NCBI RefSeq assembly: GCF_000764305.2
Contig: NW_025943811.1
Location: forward strand, 39,765 to 103,764
Origin: Hyalella azteca
Taxonomy: Eukaryota > Arthropoda > Malacostraca > Amphipoda > Hyalellidae
Direction of reading: 5' to 3'
DNA length: 64,000 bases
The notes below the pieces were generated by a model that was given only the letters and a program-made list of their open reading frames with translations, did not search any database and was not told the DNA's origin. The translations under genes and the position numbers were made by a program. This document shows positions 11,531-22,321 of this stretch, in pieces; within the stretch, counting starts at the first letter, position 1; each line of letters begins with the position of its first letter.

Positions 11531-12652
11531 TTCAGCAAGCTTGCAGTCTTTTCCTAAGACGAAAGAGATCATCACTCCACGCTTTAACAAACCCTGGTGG
11601 AATCAAGCGTGTGCTGATGCAGTGGAGGCCAAACAAGCTGCTAAGCGTGCCCTGATTGCAATTCCATCTCAAGCAAACTTAATTAACTTCAAGCGCTGTG
11701 AGGCAGTGGTCAAGAGGGAGGTCAAGCTTGCTAAAAAAGCTTCCTGGACTAAGTACTGCAGCTCCATAACCTCAGATACCCCCATTTCAGAAATATGGCA
11801 TAAAATAAAGCTACTACAAACACCTTTCCAAAGAAAAACACAGCCCTTCATTTTGTCAGACTCCTCAATAATTTCTGATTCCCCATCCAAAGCTAATGCA
11901 CTAGCCTCCCATTATGAAGAAGTGCTATCATTGCCTGTGCCAGCTCATTATCCAAGATTTGTAACCCTTCCACTAGCAATAGCCCTGAATGAGGAAGTTA
12001 ATTCCCTCCTAAATGCTCCATTTCAGCTGCACGAAATGGATTCTTGCCTACATTCACTGAGGAGCACATCCCCTGGCTCTGATCAGATGCACAACCAACA
12101 CCTTGTTCATCTCCCTCTAGATTTCCGCATCTGGCTGATAGGGATTTTCAATCAAAGTTTGGAAACTGGCTCTGTTCCACAAATTTGGAAGGAAGCACTA
12201 AGCAGTGGTCATCCCCATACCTAAACCTGGCAAACCACTCACATGCACTTCCTCCTACAGACCTATTTCCCTTCTGTTGTGCATTGGAAAGCTAATGGAG
12301 TCAATGATAAACAAACGTCTCACCTACTTCCTTGAACAGAAGCAGGCCCTGCGCGCTTCCCAGGGGGATTTCGTTTCCATATGTCGGCAATTGATCAGGT
12401 AGCCAGACTGGAAGCTGCTATCCATCGTGCTCTCCACACAAGGTCTGCATTGCTGGTCTGTTTTGTAGATCTTAGCAGTGCTTTTGATAGGGTGTGGCAT
12501 ACAGGCCTCCTTTATAAACTCAGTTGCTGTGGAGTACAAGGCTCACTTTTGAGATGGTTTCATGCCTATTTGAGTGAAAGGACCTTTAAAGTCTTCTTTG
12601 AAGGAGAATACTCTTCCTCTAGAGTCTAGACCTATCAAATCTGGGGTACCTC

Positions 12653-13615
12653 TGTAATGGGTCATCTTTATTAGTTAAGCAATGGAAGGTATTCAAGGTT
12701 CTTTAAAATCTAAAGGGTTAAATAAAAGATGGCCTCCCAACTCCCCTTATAGCCATCCCTGTCCACCAGGTGTTTTTCTCTTTTTTGTTCAACTTTATTT
12801 AATTCTAATACAAAACTTCATTATAAAGGAACTAAAAATTTAAATTAAGAGAGTGCTAAATCAAAAACCTAACCAACTATTGGATGACTGTTTAACCATT
12901 AACTGGGGAACTGGGTAACCAGATAACCGTACAACGGGGAAACCTGACAACTGGGCAACTGTACAACTAGGCAACTGGACAAACAGACTACCAGACAACC
13001 GGGCAAACAGTAAGCTGGGCAACTGTACAACCCTACAAACGGTACAACCAGACTACCAGGCAAACGGGCTACCAGACAACCGGACAAACGGGGCATGGGT
13101 CGCTTATGTGAAGTACTTGAAGGTGCTTCTGTAAAATATTTACATTATCAACACCTAACACACTATTATTAAACACAACATCAATACAAACTTCAAAACA
13201 TATATACACAGTAAACTATCAAGCAGGATAACAGATAAATATATTTCTCATCTATAACGGTATTCTCAAAAACACGACATTAAAATCTTCATCAATGAAT
13301 ATATGAGCAGTGTTTAAAAAAGGTATATCTTGGCAACTACTACTCACCAACTTCAGGCAGTAGTGTGAGTACAGTATAATGGCGGATAGGAGATTTGGAA
13401 CTTTAATCAATCACCATTGACACATAAAATAATGGTCTGCAAAAAGGGCAAAGAGAATGAGATGGAGAGCACTGATAACACAAATATTGATGTTTACCAT
13501 GAATTTCAAGATTCTAAAAACAACTACATTAACTCAGAACTGGGGGAGCGTTACTTCCCCAAGTGGGAGCAAGGTAACCACCACTCTCCAGCAGTAAGAG
13601 TGACGGCCCATAACA
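12653..13615. mobile_element. Non-autonomous DNA transposon with a 4-bp TSD (CCTC)
   Basis: The left end TGTAATGGGTCATC and the right end, reverse complemented, TGTTATGGGCCGTC form an imperfect terminal inverted repeat. CCTC flanks it at 12649-12652 and 13616-13619. Removing the insert and one CCTC restores the conserved V-P-Q-G block of the host reverse transcriptase, which proves the boundaries. No transposase is visible. A 4-bp TSD occurs in several superfamilies (for example Sola, Chapaev), so I leave it unassigned. Confidence 0.85.
12893..13097. repeat. Degenerate 8-10-base AACTGGGC quasi-repeat
   Basis: Short phrases such as aactgggca, aactgtac, aaccggac and taccagac follow one another about 22 times with no fixed period. 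It lies inside the CCTC-flanked DNA element and is clearly of different composition from its surroundings. Confidence 0.7.
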
Positions 13616-14001
13616 CCTCAAGGTGCAATACTTTCCCCAACTTTGTTCAATGTGATGATGAACGACATGCCCTCTACTCATAGAGTCTCAGTTGCTGAGT
13701 ACCTATGCTGATGACATCACATTTTTTGTTGGTCACCCAAACATCCAAGTAGCCACTAATTTACTTCAAGCACAAATTGATTCATTTGTAGACTGGACAC
13801 TCAGATGGGGCTTGAAATTAAATCAAGAAAAAACCAAAATTATGTGCTTCACCACCAAAAAAGTTTGCACTCTTCCCATCCAAGCCAATGGACACAATCT
13901 AGAATTTGTTCAGCAACACAGGTACCTTGGTATTGTGCTGGATGCACCTTGCCTCAGATGGAAGCCTCACATAGAAATGCTGAAAACTTCATGCTTGCCA
14001 G

Positions 14002-14635
14002 CAGGGTTGGCAATGATTAAATCAAAATGATTGAATCATGTGATTAAATCACTTGATTTTTTTATAAAAAATCATGATTTTTTTATTTTTTCGATTTTTT
14101 TGATTTTTTCATATATTTGAATATATTGAGTGGCAGTCTTTAATTTATATTGAGGTATTGTTATTCATGATTTAGTATAAATGTACTATGAATGACAAAT
14201 TGGTATATAAACTTGTTGCCTTTAGTGTGTATTAGGTTCCAATAAATTGAATGTTTTTGGTACAGAGGCATCAAAGTTAATTGGTCAATATTTAACTCAT
14301 TACCTTGCTCCATACAAACTTTACAAAGCTAATGAATAGACTTACCAATAATAGTTTACCCAAAAATCCCTAAGTGGTAAACACCACCATGGCCTGTTGG
14401 CCATTATTGAAGGCAATAAGTGCCCTTTTTAGCCATCCATTATGATCCATAAACTGTTATTGTTAGTAGGCTAATTGCAACATAAAAAATAACACTTCAA
14501 AAAGACAAAAAAATTGAAAAAATTAAAAAAATCAAAAAAATCAAATAAATAAAAAAAAATCATGAAAAAATAAAAAAATCGTGGATTTTTGATTTTTTTG
14601 ATTGAAAAAAAAAATAAAAAAAATCGCCAACCCTG
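14002..14635. mobile_element. Non-autonomous hAT element with an 8-bp TSD
   Basis: The ends are CAGGGTTGGCAATGATT and, reverse complemented, CAGGGTTGGCGATTTTT. CTTGCCAG flanks it exactly at 13994-14001 and 14636-14643. Excision restores the reverse transcriptase frame. The 8-bp TSD and CAGGG terminus are hallmarks of the hAT superfamily. The interior is A/T-rich with repeated TGATT/AATCA words, and no ORF is seen. A second, reverse-oriented relative occurs at 22179-24290. Confidence 0.93.
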
Positions 14636-16103
14636 CTTGCCAGTACTCAATCTTCTGAAATCCATATCCCACAGGCATTGGGGTGCTGATCGTCAGACAC
14701 TTATAAAGCTCTACAAGGTCTTACTCCATAGCAAGCTTGATTACGCCTCTCCATTCTATGCATCAGCAGCGCAATCGCACCTATCCAAACTGAACATGCT
14801 CCAAAACAGTAGCCTCAGAATTGCTACAGGCTGTAGAAAAACTACTCCAATCACTACGGTACCTACTTTAGAAATTGAAACAAATATTCCCCCCCTTAAA
14901 ATCCACAGAGATCAATTAATGTGCAGATATTATTCCAGGCTGCGGCGCCCAGCCACCAACGAGCTCATCCTTGCCAGGCACTTCTGTCCAGAAAATGTAC
15001 CCTGCTCCTTTGTTCCCCATACCAGGGCAATATTCAGCAGCATTGGCCTCTCTTGTCCATGCTTCATTGCATCCCCCTTGATTTCACCTCTGCCTCCATG
15101 GTTCAATGTTTACAATTATATTTTTACCAATTTTAACAGCATCCCAAAGTCATCCCTCTCGCCTGCTGCCATCATGCAAATGTTTCATGATCTTTCCCAA
15201 AATACGTATGCAAACTGTGTGGCTGCCTACACGGACGGGTCACGAGTAGAAGAACCCACATGCTCCACATCTGCTGCTGTGGTAGTCCCATCCAGGGGAG
15301 TTTCTCTCAACTGGAAGCTCCGCCCAGAAGTGCAAGTATTGGAATCAGAACTAGTTGCTATACGGGAGGCTCTCACTTGGGCCCAAAATAACCTTCTTTT
15401 GGATGAAAAATTTGTTATTTTTACTGATTCACAAAGTTCACTGTTTCTGATTAAAGATAGGAAACCTGAACACTACTTGCCGCTTGTTTTTAAAATTCAA
15501 GCCAAACTGTTGTCGCTGAACTCTGCCCATGCAACAATGCTCTAGTTTATTCCCAGCCACTGTGGAATACTTGGAAACGAAGCAGCAGATCTTGCTGCCC
15601 GAGAAGCACACACCCTCCCATATCATACATTGACCACTCCGAGTAAGGAGGAGTTGGTGAGATCGATAGATGATGCGATCTCTGTTAGTTGGTGCACATC
15701 ATGGCATCAGAAAATGAGGAGATCTGAAAAGGGGCACTTCATTGCTCAGGTTAAGGACAATCTAGGCACATGGCCATGGGCCTCACACCCAAATCGGGCA
15801 ATTGAAACAGCTGTAGCTCGCCTACGTACGGGTCATGCTGGTGTCCGATCACACCTGGCTCGTTTTGGCTTGGCTCCTAATCCACTCTGCTCCTGTGGCC
15901 CTGTTGAAACCATCTACCACCTTATTTCTGAATGCACAAATCATTCTGTGGCCCGCACTCAAATGTTACATAAGCTGGCAGTACTTAATGTCACCCCCAA
16001 CTTGAAAAATCTCCTGGGAGGAGGCCCCTTCCTGCTGCCAACACAGTCAGCAATTGTTGAAGCTCTAGCCTCATTCCTCTGCTCTGCAATAAACTCAATC
16101 TGA
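14636..16103 (+). pseudogene. Retrotransposon RT thumb, RNase H and C-terminal motif
   Basis: After the hAT element the frame reads LDYASPFYASAAQSHL. RNase H follows, with the acidic residues in AAYTDGSR, LESELVAIREAL and VIFTDSQSS and the final block SHCGILGNEAADLAARE. A TAG near 15543 interrupts RNase H. The last part contains RLRTGHAGVRSHL and a CSCGPVETIYHLISEC motif (CX1CX8HX4C), as in I-group elements. The stop is at 16101-16103. Confidence 0.9.
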
Positions 16104-16458
16104 TAACCATTCATATATTAACATTATGGTAAATGTAGTTACTACCGTAGACAAATTAACACTAACATATGTTGGAACTAACCTAGATCAATTCATATTT
16201 CCCTCTCAGACTGCCATTTTTGCAGTCCCTGGCAACCAGCAGCATTCTCAGCAGCTTTCCTAGGTATTTTTGTTCTGTGTGTCTGCCTCACGTAAGGAAT
16301 GCTGCTGATTCCAACCTTTCATATCATGACCCCCTAATTCCTTCACAACCCTGCCCACAGGAGTTCCTTGTTTGACACTTATTGATTAATAAAGTAAATC
16401 CTATTTTTTTGCTGCTTTGGCAGTAAGAAAGCTCAAGGCTGGACCTTTGCATAGTATC
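16104..16458 (+). other. Retrotransposon 3' UTR
   Basis: Non-coding sequence follows the RNase H ORF. It contains attaataaagtaaatc near 16385. Nothing else was recognised. Confidence 0.5.
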
Positions 16459-17165
16459 AGGTTACTCATGTGAGGCACAGTGTAGGGCATGACCTAGTTA
16501 CTAACCTTGGGTAGTTGAAATGCATTAGAAACCGGACTTTACTGATGGTTATGTGGATTAATTGAATAAGGACAATGAATTATTTTGTGTAGACTTCGTT
16601 AGATTAATGGGAGAGCAGTTTTATGTGTTGCCTTCCCGCGGCTGCCCGTGTGTCCGTCCTCCTGCATGTGGGAGGGGGGAAACATGTGCCGTGCCTGCGA
16701 TATACTCTACTGTTATCCCTTCCTCTATTATTTTATGTCTATATTCTTTCAACCCTCAATCTCTGATTATTCCTGACATGTACTATGCCCCTGTCTCTTA
16801 TACACATCTAGATGTGTATAAGAGACAGGGATACTCATGTGAGGCACAGTGTAGGGCATGACCTAGTTACTAACCTTGGGTAGTTGAAATGCATTAGAAA
16901 CCTGACTTTACTGATGGTTATTATGTGGATTAACTGAATAAGGACAATAAATTATTTTGTGTAGACTTTGTTAGATTAATGAGAGAGCAGTCTTATGTGT
17001 TGCCTTCCCGTGGCGGCCCTTGTGTCCGTCCTCCTGCATGTGGGAGGGGGGAAACATGTGCCATGCCTGCGATATACTCTACTGTTATCCCTTCCTCTAT
17101 TATTTTATGTCTATATTCTTTCGACCCTCAATCTCAGGTTATTCCTGGCATGTACTATGCCCTAT
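16459..17165 (+). repeat. Imperfect direct duplication joined by a library adapter
   Basis: Bases 16459-16790 recur at 16829-17165 with scattered single-base differences, a ttatgtgg length change and the same start (actcatgtgaggcacagtgt). The two copies are joined precisely by the 38-base adapter junction. They may be two alleles or two repeat copies forced together in assembly. Confidence 0.9.
16791..16828. other. Tn5 mosaic-end pair: Nextera mate-pair junction adapter
   Basis: The sequence is CTGTCTCTTATACACATCT immediately followed by AGATGTGTATAAGAGACAG, two back-to-back 19-bp Tn5 mosaic ends. This is the circularisation junction of Illumina Nextera mate-pair libraries. One reading frame gives SYTHLDVYKRQ, a peptide known from contaminated database entries. 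It is not native DNA. Confidence 0.98.
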
Positions 17166-17169
17166 GATG

Positions 17170-17440
17170 CTTTTATGTCCTTTGTTCTGCCTTTGCTTTT
17201 TCTCTTTCTTTCCCCTTTTCTTTCTCATTTCCCATTCTCTTTCTTTTTTCTCTTCCTTTTCTTGTATTTTTATTGATTTATTTTTGGTTTTATTATTGTT
17301 TTATTTGTATTTTAATTTATTGATCTATTTATTTTTGTATTATTATTATTATTTTGATTTTTATTTTTAAAATTATTTATTACTTTGTTTTTTCTTTTTT
17401 CTTTTTTTTCTTTTTTTTTTTTTCTTTTTTATTTCTTGTA
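17170..17440 (+). repeat. T-rich low-complexity tract
   Basis: About 270 bases are almost entirely T with C, A or G interspersed (ttttcttttttctt type). It lies in the 3' part of the non-LTR element, upstream of the AAG-rich tail. Open frames across it are meaningless. Confidence 0.9.
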
Positions 17441-17567
17441 GATTGTTTCAGACTATTAGATACTTAGATTGTTACTATATGAAAGTTAGGTGCAAACCAA
17501 AAACTGTTTAGGCAAGGGGCTAAATGGACCAGTTTCCAGTGCTCCTATAAGAAGTAACAAGAAGAAG

Positions 17568-17881
17568 AAGTATACTACGGTATATTTTTTGCTGACACAA
17601 AGTTTTATAGGGGAGAGCGAATCAAGGCGTTGCCGAAAGAGGACGTTCCAGCAAACATCTCTGTTTCCTTATATTTGTGACAGTGATAAACAATCCCTCA
17701 ATGATCAATTCATCTGACGGTCAAGATCTAATTGATCCTGGTGCTTCACCGACACCAAACGCATCAGAGCTGACAATCCGATTTGCAACTGAGACATTTC
17801 TGTGAAGCTGAGATTATTGACGGTAATGGCGGAAGAGATGCAACTCCTTCCTCGCCGTAAGATGGCAACTCACCTGTCTGA
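17568..17881. other. Unassigned sequence between mobile elements
   Basis: No ORF with recognisable content, RNA gene or repeat was found. Confidence 0.4.
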
Positions 17882-18006
17882 CATAGTGGCAAAGCAGAGA
17901 GTTTTTAGCCTCTCCCTCAAGTTCGTTTTTGAGTCCTATGTGTAGACCAGTAAATTATCATGGATACCAGCATTATCATACATAAGGAATCGGTTCAAAT
18001 CTTGAG
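17882..18006 (-). mobile_element. Family E MITE, copy 3 (interrupted)
   Basis: CATAGTGGCAAAGCAGAGAG and the following 110 bases align with the reverse complement of the copy at 62754-62939. The match breaks at a TA at 18007-18008, exactly where a family B element starts. The remaining part of the MITE was not found beyond the inserted elements. Confidence 0.75.
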
Positions 18007-18008
18007 TA

Positions 18009-18893
18009 GGGTAAAGTAAATGCACCATATTCCGACATTGTGGGTAATTCCAATGACCGACACTTCTCAACTTTTTCCTTTATATTAAGCTGTGTCTTAG
18101 TTCCACGCATTGGTTGATGGTTGAAATAGTGATGTCATACTATTGCCAGTATTGCACACCATTCTATATTACTATTGCGTATTGCCAAAACACTGGGCAA
18201 TATGCACACTGGGCAAACTGGCGAGAAAATGTCGAGATCCTCAGAGAGACAGTGCACGTCACCTGGTGAGAACATCGAAACACGTGTCAAAGCTGATAGT
18301 TGACCTTGCTTTACCAAATAGTGATGAACTGTTTGTGTAGAAAGAATATTATGGTTTGAGACTTTTAAATAAGTCTGTAAATATATTAGGAATCCTTTAA
18401 GTATACTTGTATATGCTGATTTTAAGTGGTAAATAAATTACTAGATGATTAAGTTAAGCGACGGTTTTAGACACATATAAACTAATTCTTAATTAAAAGC
18501 TTAATAGCTCCTAATTAAAGGCTTAATTAAAAAATTTAAATTTTTTAATTAAGCTCGTTCAGAGCTATGTCGTATTCTGATACAGCTCAAACAGGGCATC
18601 GGAATTCCAACACAAAGCGTCGGAATTACAAATTAATAGAGTTTGAAGCGCTGGCAGAATTAGTTTCACAATATGCCAAATTTAGTCATTCACAGCGTCG
18701 GAATTTAGGGATTTTGTAGGTTTGAATTCTTAAGGCTTTTAAATAAATATGGCAACAGTTTGTGCTGGCGAGTAGTGTGGTATTTTGAGAGTGACGTAAA
18801 GCAATCAGAACTCGAGTTGTGCATACGGTGATATTTTTATACCATTCATTTCTTGCTACGTCCTTAATGTGTCGGAATATGGTGTGTTTACCC
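18009..18893. mobile_element. Family B TA-target element, copy 1
   Basis: The left end GGGTAAAGTAAATGCACCAT and the right end, reverse complemented, GGGTAAACACACCATATTCC form a terminal inverted repeat. TA flanks it at 18007-18008 and 18894-18895. TA duplication points to a Tc1/mariner-like transposase supplied in trans; no transposase is visible. The motif TCGGAATT of the terminal repeats recurs inside near 18598, 18618 and 18697. A second copy is at 61910-63093. Confidence 0.8.
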
Positions 18894-18895
18894 TA

Positions 18896-19490
18896 CCGTC
18901 AACCTGGGCTACTCGGGACGATTTCGAACATTTTTCATTCATAGCTTCTTACCATGAAACATTCCATATACAAGTTTAGGCTCATTTCAATGCTCTTTGC
19001 AAGGGCTATCACATGGCTTCTCCAAAAAAAATTCCATATGCTATTCGTAAGGTGCCAGAAGCAAAAAAAGAGTGTCCCAAGTAGCCCTGTCGAATGGGGC
19101 TACTCATCGCGACTGTTGGGACACTTGGAATAAAACTTCATTTTATAACTTTTAAAGCATGCAGACTTGCAGAGTGTACTCACCCATTACAAAAAGTACT
19201 CTGAAGTCCTCTTCTTCATTTGTTGATGATGTAGATGTAAAATAAAAGATGTTTTCAGTAATTTGTTCCCAATTTTCCTTTATTGCTATACATATAAATG
19301 ATAAATCCATTTTTCACTAATGAAAACTATTTTTTCCATTTTGTAACATAAACTTTCAAAACAGGTAGAAAAACTTCCTTTTCATACAGTAATGTTTGCA
19401 CATAACTTAACAACTTAAAAATAAACTTTGCTGGTGCCTACATGTTTTTATGGAGTATGCCTATTGCCTAACCAAGGCTACCAGTATCAG
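18896..19490. mobile_element. Family C TA-target element, copy 1 (left part)
   Basis: It starts CCGTCAACCTGGGCTACTCG directly after the TA that ends the family B copy. It then matches the element at 22322-24103 (cttcttaccatgaaacatt, tttaggctcatttcaatgct, then attccatatgctattcgt). An inner hairpin near 19069-19125 pairs gtgtcccaa with ttgggacac. The right terminus was not found and may have been lost, so the end given is approximate. Confidence 0.65.
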
Positions 19491-19916
19491 CCAACCTGCT
19501 GAGTATCATGTTAGTAAAAACGTGCTTCCCTTGTGTTAGAATAAACATATCACCTATATGCAACATGTACTGCAAGTTGTCGGATTCTAGCGTAACTTTT
19601 ATGTCTCTTGCCTTATTTCCCTGTAAGAGGAAGCACCTGCTTCTCCTATTGCTCTCTAGCTTCTGGTCTTTGGCTCGAGCAGGTTGCTCTTTCTTTCGGT
19701 GTTGAAGTAAACCTTAGCAGAAGACTTAGCTTTCATTCAATCCCACAACCGTGAGACTATCATGCCGCCACACAGTGAAAACTCAACACCTCGGTTTGTG
19801 CTGATTAGGGTTAGTTTGAGCCTGATGTTTTCTCATTCAACAGCAGCCGTATCCGTCTGTCTGTCCGTCCGTCTGTCCGTTACTTCACATTTTTGTCGAC
19901 AAGAAAATGCGCTCCC

Positions 19917-21236
19917 GGTTGTTGTTGTTGTTGTTGTTCATTGCGACCGTCACGCTTGCCGGGGGGAGGCTCTGGTGGTGGAGAAGAGGGGGGAGATGGG
20001 CGAAGGCAGGGAGAGTGGCCAGGAAAGCCGCTGCCTCCACAGGGTTGTCCCACAGTGAGGAGACACTGAGAGACGTGGGGAAGGCGGGGCAGACAAAGAG
20101 ATGCTGGACCGACTGGAGGGGATACCTGCACTCCGGGCAAGCGGAGCTGGGGGAGCGTCCGATCCTGGCGGAATAGGATGCCAGGGAGCTGCAGTATCCC
20201 GAGCGGAGCTGGGATAGCACTGAGCGGTAGGGGCGGGGGATGATGCCATAAACGCCGTACTTGCGGTCGGCGGTGGCGGGGCCGCAAGTACGGCGTTTAT
20301 GGCGTCAGTCGCCACAATGCGGGAGGCAATCTCTCTGCGGAGGGCCCGTTTGGTCTCTCCGTAGGCACCCACAGGCATCATGCCATTATCCAAGAATGGT
20401 GTGACCAGGCGACCGAACCTTGACTGGATGGAGGGCTGGAGGGCGCTGGCGAGGAACTGGGCACAAGCCAGGTCCAGATGCGTGGCTAATGGGATGACGC
20501 CAGTCTTCTGGTGAAGGTTGGAGATCGGGGCCATTTTGAGGCAGCCGGTGGCTAGTCTCAATGCAGTGTTTTGAATTATCTGCAGGCTGGCAACTGCTGT
20601 GCTTGAGGCAACAGGGTACCAGATGGGGGCCGCATAGTTGAGGATTGGGCGCGTGATGGCTCGGTAGGTGGCAATAATGTCCTCCTTGGAGAAGCCCCAG
20701 TTGGTATCAGCTAGGGCTTTTAGGATGCAAAGAGGACCCGTTGCTTTTGTGGCAATGGCTCTTGCATGAGGGGAGAATGTGAAGTGCGTATCCCAGGTGA
20801 CACCCAGGATTTTAGGGTTTTTATCCAGGGGGTGATGCCGTTGCAGATAGTGGCTGCAGGGTGGGATCGAGATTGGTGGGTGTCTGGTGTGAATAGCGTG
20901 ACCGAGGATTTGCCAGGGGCCACGCTCAGTTTCTTGGCCGCCGACCAATCCGATACGTTCCGAAGGAGCCCAGCGAGCTAAGCCTCAGCAGCGTCGAGCC
21001 TTGGGGACGACACAAAGATGGTCAGATTGTCCGCATATGAGGCAATGTTGGGGGTCGGAAGTGGGATATCGGAAATGAAGTGGTTGAAATGGGCCGGCGA
21101 GATGACCGAGCCCTGGGGCACTCCGAAGTGAACAGCCCTGAAAGGCGACTGCGTTGAGATAGAGGCAGGACGTCAGCCTGCCTCTAAGGTAGCAGCACAG
21201 CCAACGGACCAGGTTATGATGTAGGGCCGAGGCCGT
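19917..21236 (-). pseudogene. 5'-truncated non-LTR retrotransposon fragment (RT and C-terminal region)
   Basis: On the minus strand the frames encode the end of RT: a disrupted SYADNLTIFVSS-like catalytic block near 21020-21060, then NPKILGVTWDTHFTF, ITRPILNYAAPIW and NTALRLATGCLK. The C-terminal motif CPECRYPLQSVQHLFVCP (CX2CX9HX3C) follows. A CAA-repeat 3' tail lies at about 19917-19937. GCTCCC flanks it at 19911-19916 and 21237-21242 as the TSD. Frameshifts and a diverged YADD make it dead. Domain order resembles jockey/CR1-like or Loa-like elements, distinct from the element at 7-17 kb. GC content is far higher than its surroundings. Confidence 0.85.
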
Positions 21237-21263
21237 GCTCCCTGTCACTCACTGCGGTGAGTA

Positions 21264-22158
21264 CCGTAAAATGGTGTAACTTAGACCGGCGGGGTAACTT
21301 AGACCACTTTTTGTTTTTTTAACAAAAAACCCCAAAACTCAAAAACTATTTGACAGAAAAATTTTGTCAATGGGCATTAAAGGCCTAATACTGAGGCTAC
21401 ATAACACAATAGAAAGATTTAAAAAGTTTGCATATCTAATAGGTTAAAAAATTAAAAATCTGACCCAATAAAAAAAAGCTATTATTTAAAGCCTGTCAGA
21501 GTACCCCCTCCAATTTTTTTATTTTTTGGTTAAATAACTCCAGATTTTGATGCATTGTAGTAGAACTCTTCTAGTTACATATGCAAATGACAAATTTTAG
21601 GAAAAGTCATAGTTTGCAAATGGGGGGCGCCACCCCCAAATGGGGGAACTTAGACCACCTAATGTCAGCCCTAACGGGGTAACATAGACCGGCTTGGAAG
21701 TTAATATAAAATTACCATATATAACATATTTTTATGTTTGACAGCCTATTTATGTTTTTTCTTTATAAGGGCTGCCATTAGGTAGTCACATTTCCCTCAT
21801 TGTGGGGCAGCGCCCCCCATTTGCAAACTATGACACTTTCCTCAAGTTTGTCATTTGCATATGTAACTATATGAGTTTTTGTTCAATGCACCAAAACCTG
21901 GAGTTATTTGGAGTTATTTTACCAAAAAATATAATTGATTTTACCGCCCAGTCTAGGATACCCCAAGATCTGGGGTAACAAAGACCATCACTTTTTTGAA
22001 ATTACATAAAGACTATGAGAGGCAGGAGCCAGCAATTTATGGTGAGTGAAGCTAGAGTATAGACCTGTATTTTGCATGTTTCAATTCAAGTTTAATTAAG
22101 CTAGTAAAAAAATGGCATCATTTATAAAAAAAGTGGTCTAAGTTACCCCATTTGACGG
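21264..22158. mobile_element. Family A TA-target foldback element
   Basis: The termini CCGTAAAATGGTGTAACTTA and, reverse complemented, CCGTCAAATGGGGTAACTTA are flanked by TA at 21262-21263 and 22159-22160. Beyond the termini, about 21517-21645 and 21805-21935 are long inverted copies of each other (both include gttacatatgcaaatgacaa), so most of the element could fold into one hairpin. The core GGGGTAACWWAGACC occurs about five times (21291, 21641, 21675, 21972, 22130). It is non-coding. Confidence 0.88.
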
Positions 22159-22321
22159 TACTGAGTTTTATATTTTTAATTTTTTTTTAAATCTAAACAA
22201 TAAAAATCAATAATTTTTTTCATTTTTACATGATTTTTTTATATATTTGATTTTTTCAGCTTATTTGTCTTTTTTAAATGTTATTTTTTATATTGCAATT
22301 AGCCTACTAACAATAACAGTA

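Larger units (their letters stand above)
11541..13993 (+). pseudogene. Retrotransposon reverse transcriptase, split by an insertion
   Basis: Frames 11541-12224, 12205-12402 and 12381-12629 carry consecutive RT blocks: the thumb-proximal leader FNKPWWNQAC, then PIPKPGKP and SYRPISLL, then the block A aspartate in LVCFVDLSSAFDRVW. Coding resumes after the 12653-13615 insertion with the PQG block at 13616. The YADD catalytic motif is at 13704-13715 and GLKLNQEKTKIM follows. Several frameshifts make it non-functional. Confidence 0.9.
7353..17567 (+). mobile_element. Degenerate RNase H-bearing non-LTR retrotransposon
   Basis: In order along the + strand are an ORF1 fragment, three CCHC-type zinc knuckles, a partial endonuclease, reverse transcriptase, RNase H and a C-terminal Cys/His motif. 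The order, the RNase H and the zinc knuckles fit the I group (I, Ingi, Nimb, Loa). The 3' end is probably the aagaagtaacaagaagaaga tail near 17545-17567. The element is dead, with frameshifts, stops and three insertions (about 7960-10035, 12653-13615, 14002-14635). The 16.4-17.2 kb part is affected by an assembly artefact. The 5' end is uncertain. Confidence 0.85.
19826..22178 (+). mobile_element. Family D element, copy 2, split by two later insertions
   Basis: Pieces at 19826-19916, 21237-21261 and 22159-22178 align consecutively with the uninterrupted copies at 2091-2236 and 59801-59937. The first break carries a non-LTR fragment flanked by GCTCCC. The second carries a family A element at a TA. 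Comparison with the intact copies (gtgagtactgagtt) proves both insertions. Confidence 0.85.

Noticed and set aside
16562..16861. 99-codon open frame
   Set aside because: It reads through the sequencing adapter junction, so it is artefactual.
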